Shown: positions 32,619-44,100 of the stretch, piece after piece | How the letters are laid out: every line of letters begins with the position of its first letter | Position numbering within the stretch: position 1 is the stretch's first letter | NCBI GenBank assembly: GCA_009801015.1 | Contig: VHZZ01004324.1 | Location: 9,079 to 73,078 of the forward strand | Reading direction: 5' to 3' | DNA: 64,000 nucleotides | Source of the DNA: Silene noctiflora | Taxonomy: Eukaryota > Streptophyta > Magnoliopsida > Caryophyllales > Caryophyllaceae | The notes under the pieces: generated by a model | Database searches by the model: none | What the model was told of the DNA's origin: nothing | What the model saw: the letters and a program-made list of their open reading frames with translations, nothing else | Position numbers and translations under genes: made by a program

Positions 32619-35296
32619 TTAAAGTGCTTCTGTGGACACAATCTCGAGCTCAGCCCACCATAGAGGAGATAACTTGGGAGTAGCTGCGTCTGGACTCATC
32701 CCTGTCATCTCCCTTAAACGAGCAGTAACCTGTCTCATGGTTGGTCTTTCTGCTGCATCAGGATTAACACAGTCTCTGATGATGTGACACAGTGTCTGTA
32801 CCTGCTCCTCTTGAAACCAACTCAGTGTTGGATCGATACTTTGTCGAGGTATATTGCCTTTCTCCAACATCTCCAACACCCAATCTGCAACACAGCTATC
32901 ATCCTCCATATAAGGAATTCTACCAGTTATTATTTCAAACAAAACTACCCCAAAGTGGAACACATTGCTTTCTATGTCTGTTGCTGAAGCCTCCAGAAGT
33001 TGCATTGAAGGCGATCTCATCTTACTTTTACTTCCCACGCTCCAGAAGCTGAAGTCTGAGATTTTAGCTGCGTAATCTTCTGACAGATATACAGAAGAAG
33101 ACTGCATATCCCTGTGAGATATTGGCGGATTGAGCTGGTGCATATGCTCCAGGCAGTATGCCATACCCATTACTATGCGTACCCGCATCGCCCAATCCAA
33201 GCGTTCAGCTTCTTTTACTGCGAAAGTGTCATTATTTTCAGGGAAAGAAGCTAGAGTAGAGGTAAAGGTCAAAAGGAGGGAGATGAATGAGAAACTCACT
33301 GTGCAGATGCTCAAAGAGAGTTCCATTAGGAGCATACTCAAAAACCATCATTCTGGTGAAAGGCTTCTCCTCCTCGCAATATCCAATTAGATTCACAAAA
33401 TTTTTGTGGTTTACTTTTGACAATGTCTCCATCTGCAAACATTGGCAACCAGAAACATTTAAATTGACATCAAAGAGCACAAGGAGATAAGCATCAATGT
33501 CAATGTAACAATACCTTCTTCCTAAACTGGAGCTCCAACTTTTTAGACCACTCATCAGAAGATTTCACTGAACTTGCAACAACAGCTATCTCAACTCCAC
33601 TAGATAGAGTGCCTTTGTAGACAGTCCCATCTTCTAAAGAGCCAATTATATTACTGAATTCTTCACATGCTATTTCAAGTTCTGGTCTTTTTAGCTTAGG
33701 CACGCCTGGAGCAAAGAACAGATCTTTAGGAGCTTGCTAGTATCCAGTAGGTTACTTGAAGGAGTATAGATTTATCTGCTACATGAGTAACAAATCTACG
33801 CAAAAATCATACCTGACACAAATGCTCTTTGCAGCTGGCCACTAAGCCCAGTGGCCCAAGGTCTCACTGTAACAACCTTACTGCTACGGCAGATAAGAAC
33901 AACCACCGCAATAATAATCAGAAGTGCAAAGGCTCCAGCAATAGAGGCCGATATAATCACCTTAAGATGCTTCGAGCTTGATGCCTCCGGGGTTTTACTT
34001 GAAACAGACGATGACAGGGGAATCCGGGCTGACATCGGTGAAATAGCCGCACGTAAAAAAGGTGCTACAGCTGGGGCAGGAGCAGGCACCGGTGCATTTG
34101 ATGGCGATGGAGCAAATGCCGGTGAAGGTGATGGGGATTTGGAAGCGGGTTTGTGCAAATGACGTGGGTGAGCCAGTGATGTTTCCCTCTTGATAGTATT
34201 TTCAGATGGCTTTGACACAGGTGGCACCCTCAACAAGCTTCTCCTTATAAACACCTTTGGTTGGGTATTATACCTGATGGAAGAGCAAACAGCAATTTAG
34301 TTGAATACATAACTTTTGTGACCCTGAGCAAATGCCAAGTGATTGTACTCACCAAGAATCAGGTTGGATGTTGCAGGTGATCCCATCCAAAACACCGCGT
34401 AGATGGTTTTCATCCACCTGATGTTGAGATAGCAACTGAAGGCGATTAAGCTCGGGAGACAAGGTACCAATTAGATTATTGTTGTCCACCAAGCTGTGTC
34501 ATATGCAAGAAAGGGTAAACTAGGTATGAGAAGACCCAGACAGGAGAAGGGAAGAAAAAAGACAAGGCTTATAAATATAAGGTGAAGGGGGGTACTTACA
34601 GAATGGATAAAGAAAAGTTGTTGCCCAAGTTAGAGGGGAGTGGTCCGCTGAAATTGTTGTATCCCAAGTCTAGCACTTCTAGTTCGGGTAGGTTGGCAAT
34701 TTCAGTGGGTATAAGTCCATTAAAAGTATTGTTTCGCAGTATTCTGAAGACGAAAAAAATGGAGCTTAGTGTAAGATGGAGAGTTGTATGGAAATGGAAG
34801 GTAGGAATAGGTTACTTACATAGACTTGATGTAAGAGAGTTGTCCAAGCTCAGGAGCTAAAGTCCCAACTAGACAAAGATCCTTGAGATCCCTGAAAGGG
34901 GAATCATTATCCTTAAAAATATGTATAAAAGCAGAATGAATGAGTGAATGAATTAAGGAAGTGAAAAATGTGACATACAAGACAACAACATTGGCATCAT
35001 CAGAGCAGTGGACTCGGGACCAAGAACATGGATCGGCAAAGCCATCTTTCAGACTCCAGTCGGAGAGGGCGTTCAAGGGATCGCGAACCACTCTCTCTTT
35101 TAACTTGAGCAAAGCCCTTCCTGCAGATAATAACCAGTTTCTACTTGAATATAATTCTGGCATGTAATCAAGGCAATAATAATAATAATAATAATAATAA
35201 GCGTGCATAACCTAACATACCTTGGGTGTCAGTGTCTAGGGATGAAGAGGATTCGATAATAAAGAGTATAAGCAGCAGCAGCAGCAGTAGCTTCAT
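32619..35296 (-). CDS. LRR receptor-like pseudokinase, MRH1/MALE DISCOVERER type
   Basis: Nine exons on the minus strand: 35296-35221, 35120-34979, 34891-34820, 34743-34600, 34493-34353, 34273-33813, 33705-33515, 33432-33300, 33217-32619; 652 residues. Order: Leu-rich signal peptide (1-20), LRR N-terminal cap (ALLKLKERVV, DPCSW), about three to four LRRs, a Pro/Ser-rich stalk, membrane segment at about 297-319, and a kinase-like domain ending PLWWAELEIVSTEAL, the tail shared by Arabidopsis MRH1, At2g40270, At3g56050 and MDIS1/2. The VAIK lysine is absent (VEIAVVASS) and DFG reads DFS (508-510), though HRD (488-490) remains; a pseudokinase is expected, as in the family. Known members act in root-hair growth and pollen-tube guidance. 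It sits on the opposite strand between two genes that are neighbours in Arabidopsis. Confidence 0.93.
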
Positions 35297-35358
35297 TCTT
35301 CTACTGTTTTCAATAAGCTTGTTCCGTAGTAATAATAATAATAATAATAATAATAATC
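35175..35358. repeat. Two AAT/TAA microsatellites around receptor exon 1
   Basis: About eight AAT units at 35175-35200 in intron 1 and about ten TAA units at 35329-35358 upstream of the proposed start. On the minus strand the second tract reads as a leucine run in frame with the signal peptide, from an ATG at 35368. Confidence 0.9.
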
Positions 35359-36572
35359 CACCTATCATCTCCGAACAAATACTCGAAACGTATGAAAAGA
35401 TGATACTTGTACAATCAATGTTGAATGTAATTAACTAAGTGTCTGCAGACAAATGACGTTATGAAATGAATTGAGATTTGAGAGAGAAAAACAGGGAAGA
35501 AGAAAAGAATACGCGTAGTAATAGTCTAGTAGATGATGATGACGAGACTAGTAGTATAATTAATAATAATAATATTCATGATGTGGAAATCCGTTGATTC
35601 GTATTTGACCTGACTTGTTCTAGTCTACCATACATTTTTCATTTTTGTATGTATCAGTTATTAATTCCTTCCTTGAATAATAATGTGGTGTTGAAACATT
35701 CAATGCTCCTGCTGCACGCATTATTAATTATTATCCCCAATCTTTGCATTTTACTTAATGGAAGTATAGATTACGGAATACGGAAATCACTGTTTTTGGA
35801 CATACTCTACTTATCCAATACCACTAACTTGAGTAACTTTCTCACTTCTAACTTTATCAACTCTTTCCGCGAAATTCCTTCACCCGCGTCTTTTCCATTC
35901 TACTTTTCACCACCCCCATTTTGTGTTGTTTTAATTCTATGGCATACCTACAACTTCTAGGGTTCACCAAAACCGTATATATATTATATACCTAGTTACC
36001 TACAAAATGTCTCACCGTAGCAGGAGTGAAATACTCAAATGAGTTAAAATACAAACATCTAGAGGTTTTAATAGTACTTTTCAATTTGTATTGGTAATAG
36101 ACGTAATAAGCAACTCCATTTTAATTTATTCACGAGGATTCTAAGCATCTGAGAGTCATTTTGATGTATACTAGTCCTATTAACAAGGTATTAGAAAAAA
36201 TCTCACCAATAGAAAATCGCCGAAATTATCCGCTATTATTTATCACGCTATTTGGACCGTGTGGTTCCCAAAAGAAAATATCTCAATTTTGCACCAGAAT
36301 CACTTCATACACTATAAAAATGTCACGGAATAACAAAAAGATAGAGAGATGCATAGGACTTAAAAATCTTACGTCCAGTTGAAAATAGAGGAAACGAACT
36401 GTATTATTTCAATATGAGTCGTTTAAGGGGGCTCTGAAGAGTCCATGACCTTAAATCGGGTTGAAAATAGACAAAACAAAATATGTAACCAGTATCAGTC
36501 TTTACCAGTTGGCCGAAAAGTGAGGATATGCCAGAATTGATTTAGTAAGCAAAGGGAGAGAGGGTGAGAGGA
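35297..36572. other. Divergent intergenic region
   Basis: Promoter side of both the receptor gene (-) and the LRR-ubiquitin gene (+). AT-rich, with (AAT)n fragments near 35560. A 103-codon frame at 35649 has no recognisable product. No other gene seen. Confidence 0.55.
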
Positions 36573-39500
36573 ATGGAAAAGGAAAAGGAAAAAGAGGAAG
36601 AAGGGGCCGTAAAATTGCAGATAAAATTCGGAGGCGACACTATTCGAGTGACGGCATCTGGGAAGAGCACGGTGTCAGAGCTGAAGTCGATCCTTCAAGA
36701 GTGGACGAACGTCCTCCCTCGCGGACAAAAGTTGATTCACAAAGGACGTGTTTTAGAGAATGATTGTGCATCTCTGAGCTCATTCCGCATCGGCGATGGC
36801 TCTAAAATCATGCTCATGGCTTCTCAAGGGCTTCACCAAGGGGACGGCCCCATCCTCAACCAGGCTCGTGTCGTACCTAATTATAAGAAAGTCATCAAGA
36901 CCACCACGGCCACTTCTACTACTACTCCTACTAGTACTAGTGTGTTGTCTAACTCACGGACTCATCGGTGGAAGGTTACCGGAGTAATTGCCCTTTCTGA
37001 ATCGAATCTCAAGGTTATCCCTGATCAAGTTTGGGAATGTGGATCTTCTGCTAGACTCCTCGATCTCACCAACAACTCTATTTCTCATATTCCCCTTAAT
37101 ATTACTTCTTTGACATCAATCCAGGTCACCACCTACCCTCCCTCTTCTATCTGATTAATTTAATTCAATTCAATTCAATTTATGATTTCTGGTTTTTGTA
37201 GAAATTGATTTTGAGCAGTAATCAAATCGCGGATGATTCCATTACCTGGCATGCCCTTGCTCAACTCAACAATCTCCAATATCTTTCGTTGAATCACAAT
37301 CTGTCAGTCTTCCTATAATCCTATCTATATATTCATCTTTTACTTGTCATTTATTTTTATGCATACAGCCATACATGTCACTCTATTTAGCCAATGTCCA
37401 TACCCACACTCTTTCACTCAACTCTGGCTTCCTCAAATCAATCTCACGAGTCAATTAATTAAGCTTCACTCTTGCCGTTTCACCCAACAATTTGAGGAGT
37501 GAATCAGTGCCATTCTCCAATACACCACATCTTGCATACACTCTGGAGCTTTCGCTCTTCAACAGTGCCACTGCTCTTTTCACTTCTCATCACTTTATAC
37601 TTCTATTTCTTCTCTTTCGGTTTCATGGCCTCTGCTTACTACTCTCTTTTTAAGACTTGTGCTCTTCAACTTTCACTATGCTTCTGCAGTTTAACATATC
37701 TGCCGCCATCCATTGGAGCACTAACTTCTCTTCAGCAGCTACATATTGCTGGGAATCAATTGGGGAGTCTTCCTGTGGAAATAACTAATCTCACTCGCCT
37801 GGAGATTTTAAATGTCAGCAAAAATAGGTACGGAATCGTCATCCATGTACACTCCTCTTGCTCCCCCTTTTTATTTTTTCTTTACCATTATTGGGTGGCC
37901 AAAGTTGGTTGTACTATGCTATGGTGTTTACAGATCTGACCTATGTTCTAGAGCAGTAAATCAAAGGTTTGACTTACAGAGGCCAAATTCTCAGTACTTG
38001 TTTTCATATATCCAAACATCATCGTCGTAATAAGTTACCCCTTCCTTTTCACTATGATCTTCTGGTTCGACTCTCGTGGTCTCCAAGACGACACTTTGAT
38101 CGTTTAGCTTGACCTTGCTATATTACTTTTTTTTGTTGGAGATGCTCTCTTTATTATGATCTTCATGTTTGACTTGTTATTTGCTGGTAAAAGTACATTA
38201 CACTATGGTCTTTACCTATATGATCAAGTCTCATAGGGCACTAAATGCAAGACTTAAATATGTTGCCTTTTACAGTTTTACTAGAGGCTACATGTAAGAT
38301 ATAATGACAGAATATCATTGTTTGTTTATTACCCCTTGATTTAGGATACAACATTAGCTTTATCATTCCCTCCCCACTAGCTTTTGTTACTTAAGTAGGG
38401 GTAGTATGGGAAGCTCTCCGTTTTATTTTACTATATATAGAAACTTAGAAAGTAGCCAATTAGTTTGGCTTTTGGGGAGGATAAAAAAAAAAAGACAAAC
38501 AAACAAACGGGATGCAGGGAGTAACATGCATCATTTATGTCACGATTACAAACCTTAGTTCTCCATATAACACAAGCTTTTCAGTGGTTGGATATTTGTG
38601 ATATCTGTGTTCATTTGGAATTTTTTCATTTCTAATGTAGCCAAAGACTCATCCCTCTTTGGTTCTGTCTGATGATTGAATAAAGCAAAATGCTTCACTG
38701 AAGTGGTTGTGTTTCTTCCTTTTGTAAAGTGGCAGTCTCTTGATGCAATTCTCGACACAATTTTTATCATGGGTCATTCGGAAATAGTCACTTTGTGTTG
38801 TTGTCACTAGGGTAAGGCTGCATACATCGACCCCCCGTACCCCTGCAATTTGCAGGAGCTATTGAAGCACCGGGGGTAATGTTGTTGCTGTTGTTGAGTC
38901 CAGTTGGAAGATTGACTACATCAGATTTACTTTCTTTCCTTTATCTGTCTATGTTTGAAATGACTTTAGTCCCTATGGACCAGGTTAAGTAATATACCTC
39001 CCTGCATAGGTGATTGTGGCTCTCTAACAGAGGTATGATTCTTCATTCTCTCTCTCTCTCTTTTTTTGGGGAGGGGTGGGGTGGGGGGGTGGGGGTGTTC
39101 TGAGGTTGGCTGTTTGTGCATATTTCTGTGCGTTTGTTAATTACACTTCAAACCACTGAGTTGATACATGTGTCTCCTGTGGTTTAGGTTGACGTGTCGT
39201 CAAATCTCCTCGTAATGTTACCAGAGACATTGGGAAGTCTTCAGAATTTGAAGGTTTGAATCCAACTTTTTATTAATTTTTCTTTTTTCTTTTTTTTAAA
39301 ACTGCTCACCTCTAAGTGAAGTATTGGTTGCTCCGTAGTCATTGCGGCTCAGTAACAATGGACTCAAATCACTGCCATCTTCCATATTCAAGAAATGTGT
39401 CAAGCTTTCATCTCTTGATCTCCATGGAACGCAGATTACAATGGACGTGCTTCGGGAGGTATTCCGCTTGCCTCAATACTTGACTTGCTTATTACGCCTA

Positions 39501-39646
39501 TGTTCAGAAGGATAAATAGATTATGAAACTTTCAGGTTGAGGGATGGGAAGAATTTGATAAGAGGCGGTGCATGAAGTACCAGAAGCAATTGGATTTCCG
39601 GGCAAGTGGCTCCACCGGATTTGATGAAGGAGCTGATAAAAATTGA
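36573..39646 (+). CDS. LRR and ubiquitin-like domain protein, At2g30105 type
   Basis: Seven exons: 36573-37124, 37202-37302, 37690-37827, 38984-39032, 39188-39253, 39339-39458, 39536-39646; 378 residues. The first ATG in frame follows no upstream ATG. A charged start (MEKEKEKEEE) leads into a ubiquitin-like fold at about 12-85 (VKLQIKFGGDTIRVTASG, QKLIHKGRVLEND) without a C-terminal GG, so it is not a conjugating tag. LRRs of the SHOC2/PIRL-like kind follow at about 145-340 (LLDLTNNSISHIPLNI, LPPSIGALTSLQQLHIAGN, LPETLGSLQNLK). The C terminus (EGWEEFDKRRCMKYQKQLDF) is conserved. Function unknown; such Ubl-LRR architecture suggests a link to the proteasome or ubiquitin machinery. Intron 3 contains a SINE. 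Confidence 0.92.
38768..38896 (+). mobile_element. SINE 3' region with TTG tail, in LRR-ubiquitin intron 3
   Basis: The blocks GGGTCATTCGGAAA, TAGGGTAAGGCTGCATAC, a C-rich stretch, GCACCGGGGGTAATG and a TTG-type tail at about 38880-38896 match the 3' part of plant tRNA-derived SINEs of the Au type. The tRNA-like head is not clear, so the copy is probably 5'-truncated or diverged. Confidence 0.72.
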
Positions 39647-41111
39647 CAGTTGGATGTACCGCAGTCCTCCGGTGTGGCTGGGAACCTGCTCCGCTTCATT
39701 TTGGTGACACCTGCTTTTCTAGGATGTTTTATCGTTGCAAAATCTTCAAGCCCTCACTATACTATTGGAATACGTGGTTGAAAGAATTCAGTGGGGTTGG
39801 CAAATCATGAAAACAATGTTTCTTCACGTTAGATATTGTATTGAATGTATGCAAATACAATATTGTATAACTAGTGAACCATTGCATAACAGTGTACATA
39901 TTTTGTTATTTGGAACCAAGATATGTATGTGTCGCACATGGTAGATGTTGTATATGCTGCGAGCCTGCGATACATACGTGTGTTGGATAAACAAGAATAC
40001 ATTAGAAATCTTGCAGGGAGCCAAGCAGGGGGTACACTGATATATACTCTATACATGAAAGTAGCTGCTCAAAGAATCCACAATCATACAGTTGGTCATT
40101 AATCCATAATAGGTTAATATAATATAATATAATATAATATAATATAATATAATAGCCCCCTGTCACTGGAGATGTTTGTTCGCAACTCATGTAGTTATGT
40201 ACTTTTGGTGCACAACTGCCATTTCATGACGCCAAACGCAATAACCAAATTAAAAACAATTAAGATAGTCTTTGGAATTTATACTTCTTTTTAAATTAAT
40301 AAAATTAAAAACAATTAAGCCCATTTGATCCCAAAAACCCAATCTTGCCCATTTGGGTTGGGTTTGGGCTCTCAAAATAGGCCCATACATTTGGCTCGGT
40401 CCAGCCAGCTCTAACAACGGGCCGTTCTTTCTAGAAAATAACGGAAAACAAATTTTCAAGTAGAAAATTTTGCGATCGCCTAAAACTCCTGGGACGATTT
40501 CAATTCAAAACTTTTTACTTAATAAAAATTCTATTATTCCAAATTGACCGGAATTTAGTACCTAAAACACGATCCCGCCTTTATGTGATTTGGGAATTCT
40601 TCACCAGAGCAATTTTAATATCAACATATAGAAACCCAGGTTATAAGCCCTGTTGTGAGTTTAGGAAGGAAGCGTGTGTTTTAGTTTTAGAAGGTTTAGA
40701 AAGCCTAGTAGTTGGACAAAGGAGGTGCAGATTTGTTGTTGAAAAGAAGCCCTGCGAATTTATTTACTTCCTCCATCGTATTTGACCATGGAATATATTA
40801 TTATTATATTATTATTATTGTTGAGAAATTGAGATGATGATGATCAACCTGAATCTGTTAATTTAACTTTGATCCCTCCTTGAACATATATTGTGTACAA
40901 ATTGATGCCATTTCTATCAGGTAATCTATACTTGTATTATTCATAATTATAGATTAGATTAGATTAGATTAGATTAGATTAGATTAGGCATCAACACTAA
41001 TCCTGTTTTCAGCTAAACAATACGGAGTACTACGTATGTATATGGTCGTATGTATGTATGTATGAATTATGACGGTGTCAACTCCGTTGGTTTATTATGC
41101 AGGCTGCACTA
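39647..41111. other. Spacer and 5' leader of the Rab3GAP gene
   Basis: Includes the 3' UTR of the LRR-ubiquitin gene, GGCCCA/GGGCC-type site II motifs at 40315-40425, microsatellites (ATAAT)n at 40115-40154 and (AGATT)n at 40951-40986. CAG/GTAATC at 40920 and the acceptor at 41102/41103 suggest a 5'-UTR intron of the next gene. No other gene seen. Confidence 0.55.
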
Positions 41112-44100
41112 ATGGATGGCATTAGAGATGACACCGAAGCCGCCGATGTCGACCAGGTAATATTAATTTCCCAGCCAATCTTGATTTCTTTATTTAATTC
41201 ACTATTTCGATATCAGAATTGATGGTTTTTGAGGGAGGGATCCAAATTCCTTTTATTTTCCGCGAATTTCGAGTGGACTATGGCCTGTATATAATCCATG
41301 GGATATATCTCTCAGAAGCTACAATTGCTTGTAATCAAAATGTAGTCAATATTTACTGGAGATTGGTAGAGATAGTTTACTGGAGATTGGCAGAGATAGT
41401 TGCACAATAACACAAGAATTTTGGTATCAACCACAGCAATTAACCTAAAATCTTTAGTTGCTCATGTTTGGGATCTCTGTCTTAATCTTCTCCACTATTT
41501 CCTCACCTTGGGGACTAAACTCGGCTTCAACAACTTTCATTTATTTTCATTCATTATTTTGGTATCAACCAGTATACAATGATTACAATCCTATTACATT
41601 GTGTCAACTCTTGTCATAGATGCATCTTTATTTCTAAAATACCCCCTACAATACTATGGCCAATTTTGACGTTGATCATAACTCGTCCTTTCTTTTCTCG
41701 ACTCTATGCAGCTAGAAGGTTTTGATGATTTCACCCTTGCTTCCTCATGGGAAAGGTAAGCCCTTCTTAGCAACTGTAATATCTTCTCTTTTTTTCTCAC
41801 TTAATTCTTGATTGTTGTATGATGCAATCCCGTACTAGTCACTGTAATGACATGACTCTCATAACTCTTCATTTGTGTACCTTTGTAACCCACATGTCTC
41901 ATCTATTGATTTCTGAATTCCAGGTTTATTTCAGAAATTGAAGCAGTATGCCGGCGTTGGTTGGCTGATGGTCCCCGGAACTTGTTGGTACATATGTTTG
42001 TTGTTAAAGCTTGACTATTCCATTCCTATCTTGGCGCCTCTTTATTTTTCTTGTCAATTTGAAATGCGGATCTCTGAAGATTATTTTGCATGCTTGCTGC
42101 CTTGCTTATAGTGATAGTTCCATGATTCTTTTTTTTTTTTTTTAATTGCAAACATGCCTGACATTTTCATAATTAGTACAGGGTCAGGTTACGTTGAACT
42201 CTCAAGTTATTGTGCTCATTTTGAGTTAGCTGTTTGTTTTTTTCCAGTTTGTTGTACTGATGGCTTGTATTTTCTTCTTGTTGTTTATACCTTACTGAAA
42301 TGAGTGTATTTTGTGAAGGAGAAGGGTGCTCTACCTGTAGGAACATCGAAGAGATTGTATAAAGCCAAGTATGAGTTGAAATATGATAAGAAGAGCTACT
42401 GCATGGAGTACTACTTTGAAAAGGAGCACAATGGTATCCTTCTGTTTCAGTTGAACTAAGTATATTACTTCTGGTTCTTTAATCTTCTTAAATTTCCTGT
42501 CATTTTTTGGGTTACACAGGCAAAGTTGTGAACTGGGACTGCAGTTTGCATGACCTGCAGCTTGCATTTGGAGTAACTGAGTTTATGGTAATGCCACAGG
42601 AGAATTAGCTCTATGTAAAAGTAGTCAAATTGTATCTATTTGAATGTCTTTCTGTTTTCTTCCAGGTAATTGCACCTCAAAGTGCTAGTGGTGTTGTTCT
42701 AGACTCACCGGAGGCCAGCAAGCTTCTCAGTGCTGTCGCAATTGCTTCATCAAACTGTAATAGGTAATACATCACATTCAACTTGATATTGAATCTGTCC
42801 TTGAGCCTTTATTACGAATCATACTTTGATATGTTTTTTTTTTTTGTTTTTTTTTTTTTTTTTTAATCCGGCCGAGTCACTCGTAAGCTTGCATTTGCAC
42901 CATTCTTCTTATTATTTTTGTAATGCACTTTCACCAAACTTTCACATTGTTTACCTATTTATGATATCTGGCCCATTGTCTTTTCTATGGATGATCTACG
43001 TGCTCAGTTTTAATCTGAAATTTTGTCTGTGCCCCACGTTTCAGTCTGTGGCCTACATTTGTTCCTGTTCATGATCCTTCTCGAAAAGCTCATATTGGGA
43101 TTCAAAACATGGGAACAGTGTTCACCACTAGATATGAATCAGATTGCATCAGAAGTCAGGTTCCGGTGAAGCTAATGCACTTGGAAGGGTTGTATGAGCT
43201 GTTTGTATCTAAATTTGTGAGTGCATAATCTGGCGCTTGGATTCACTGAAGATTACAAATCATCTTATCTCGTCTATTTCTTCTTAATAAATATCTAAAA
43301 TTTTACTAACTCGGGGCAAGTCTGCACAATTGAACATGTAAGGCCTTCTCCATGTTGGACTTCTCGATGCATCTATTCAAAGTCCAATTTACTATGAAGC
43401 TCACCTACAGAACTCTTCCTTATAACGATGATGGTGATGATGATGATGATTATATGCCTGAAGTTGAAGCTGAGGACATGGAATCCAGTGCAAAGGCAAG
43501 GGGAGAAGTCAGTCATAGATCGCAATGGGACGATGATTGCGCATGGAGTGAATGGTATTCAGCTGAAGATCCAGTACGAGGTACATTATCTCTTAGCGAT
43601 GTCAATACACTTAGTAAACACATTCCACTCTCTTGATGTTTTTGCACCATGGTATAAAAACGCAGTATTTATTATAGCAGTGTGGGTTCGTTCATCAGGA
43701 TACCACAGATGTTATGCAATGGGTTGCCGTCAATGTGGTAGTAATTTCAAGAAGGTTACCCAGTGTGTCAAGTCTTCACTTCTGATAATCTGAAATTAGG
43801 GCTGCTTTATCTGTTTGTACTTTATAGTACATACATCATTTGCAAATAAACATGTTTCTAAATATTTTTTCCCAAATATAAGCAGTAGTGTATATTTAAC
43901 CGTGGAAATATCAGTATAGTAACCGCGGTATTTGAAATATTGGTTGATACAGATTGAATATCAGTGTTTTTTTTTACCTGGGACGTTATACAATGGGAAA
44001 TAGTGTAATATCAGAGTATGTCTGTCACATTTCACATTTTCAAGCATTAAGTTACATCACAGAAACATTTTTACACAATAAATCTGGAGTTTTTTTAATA

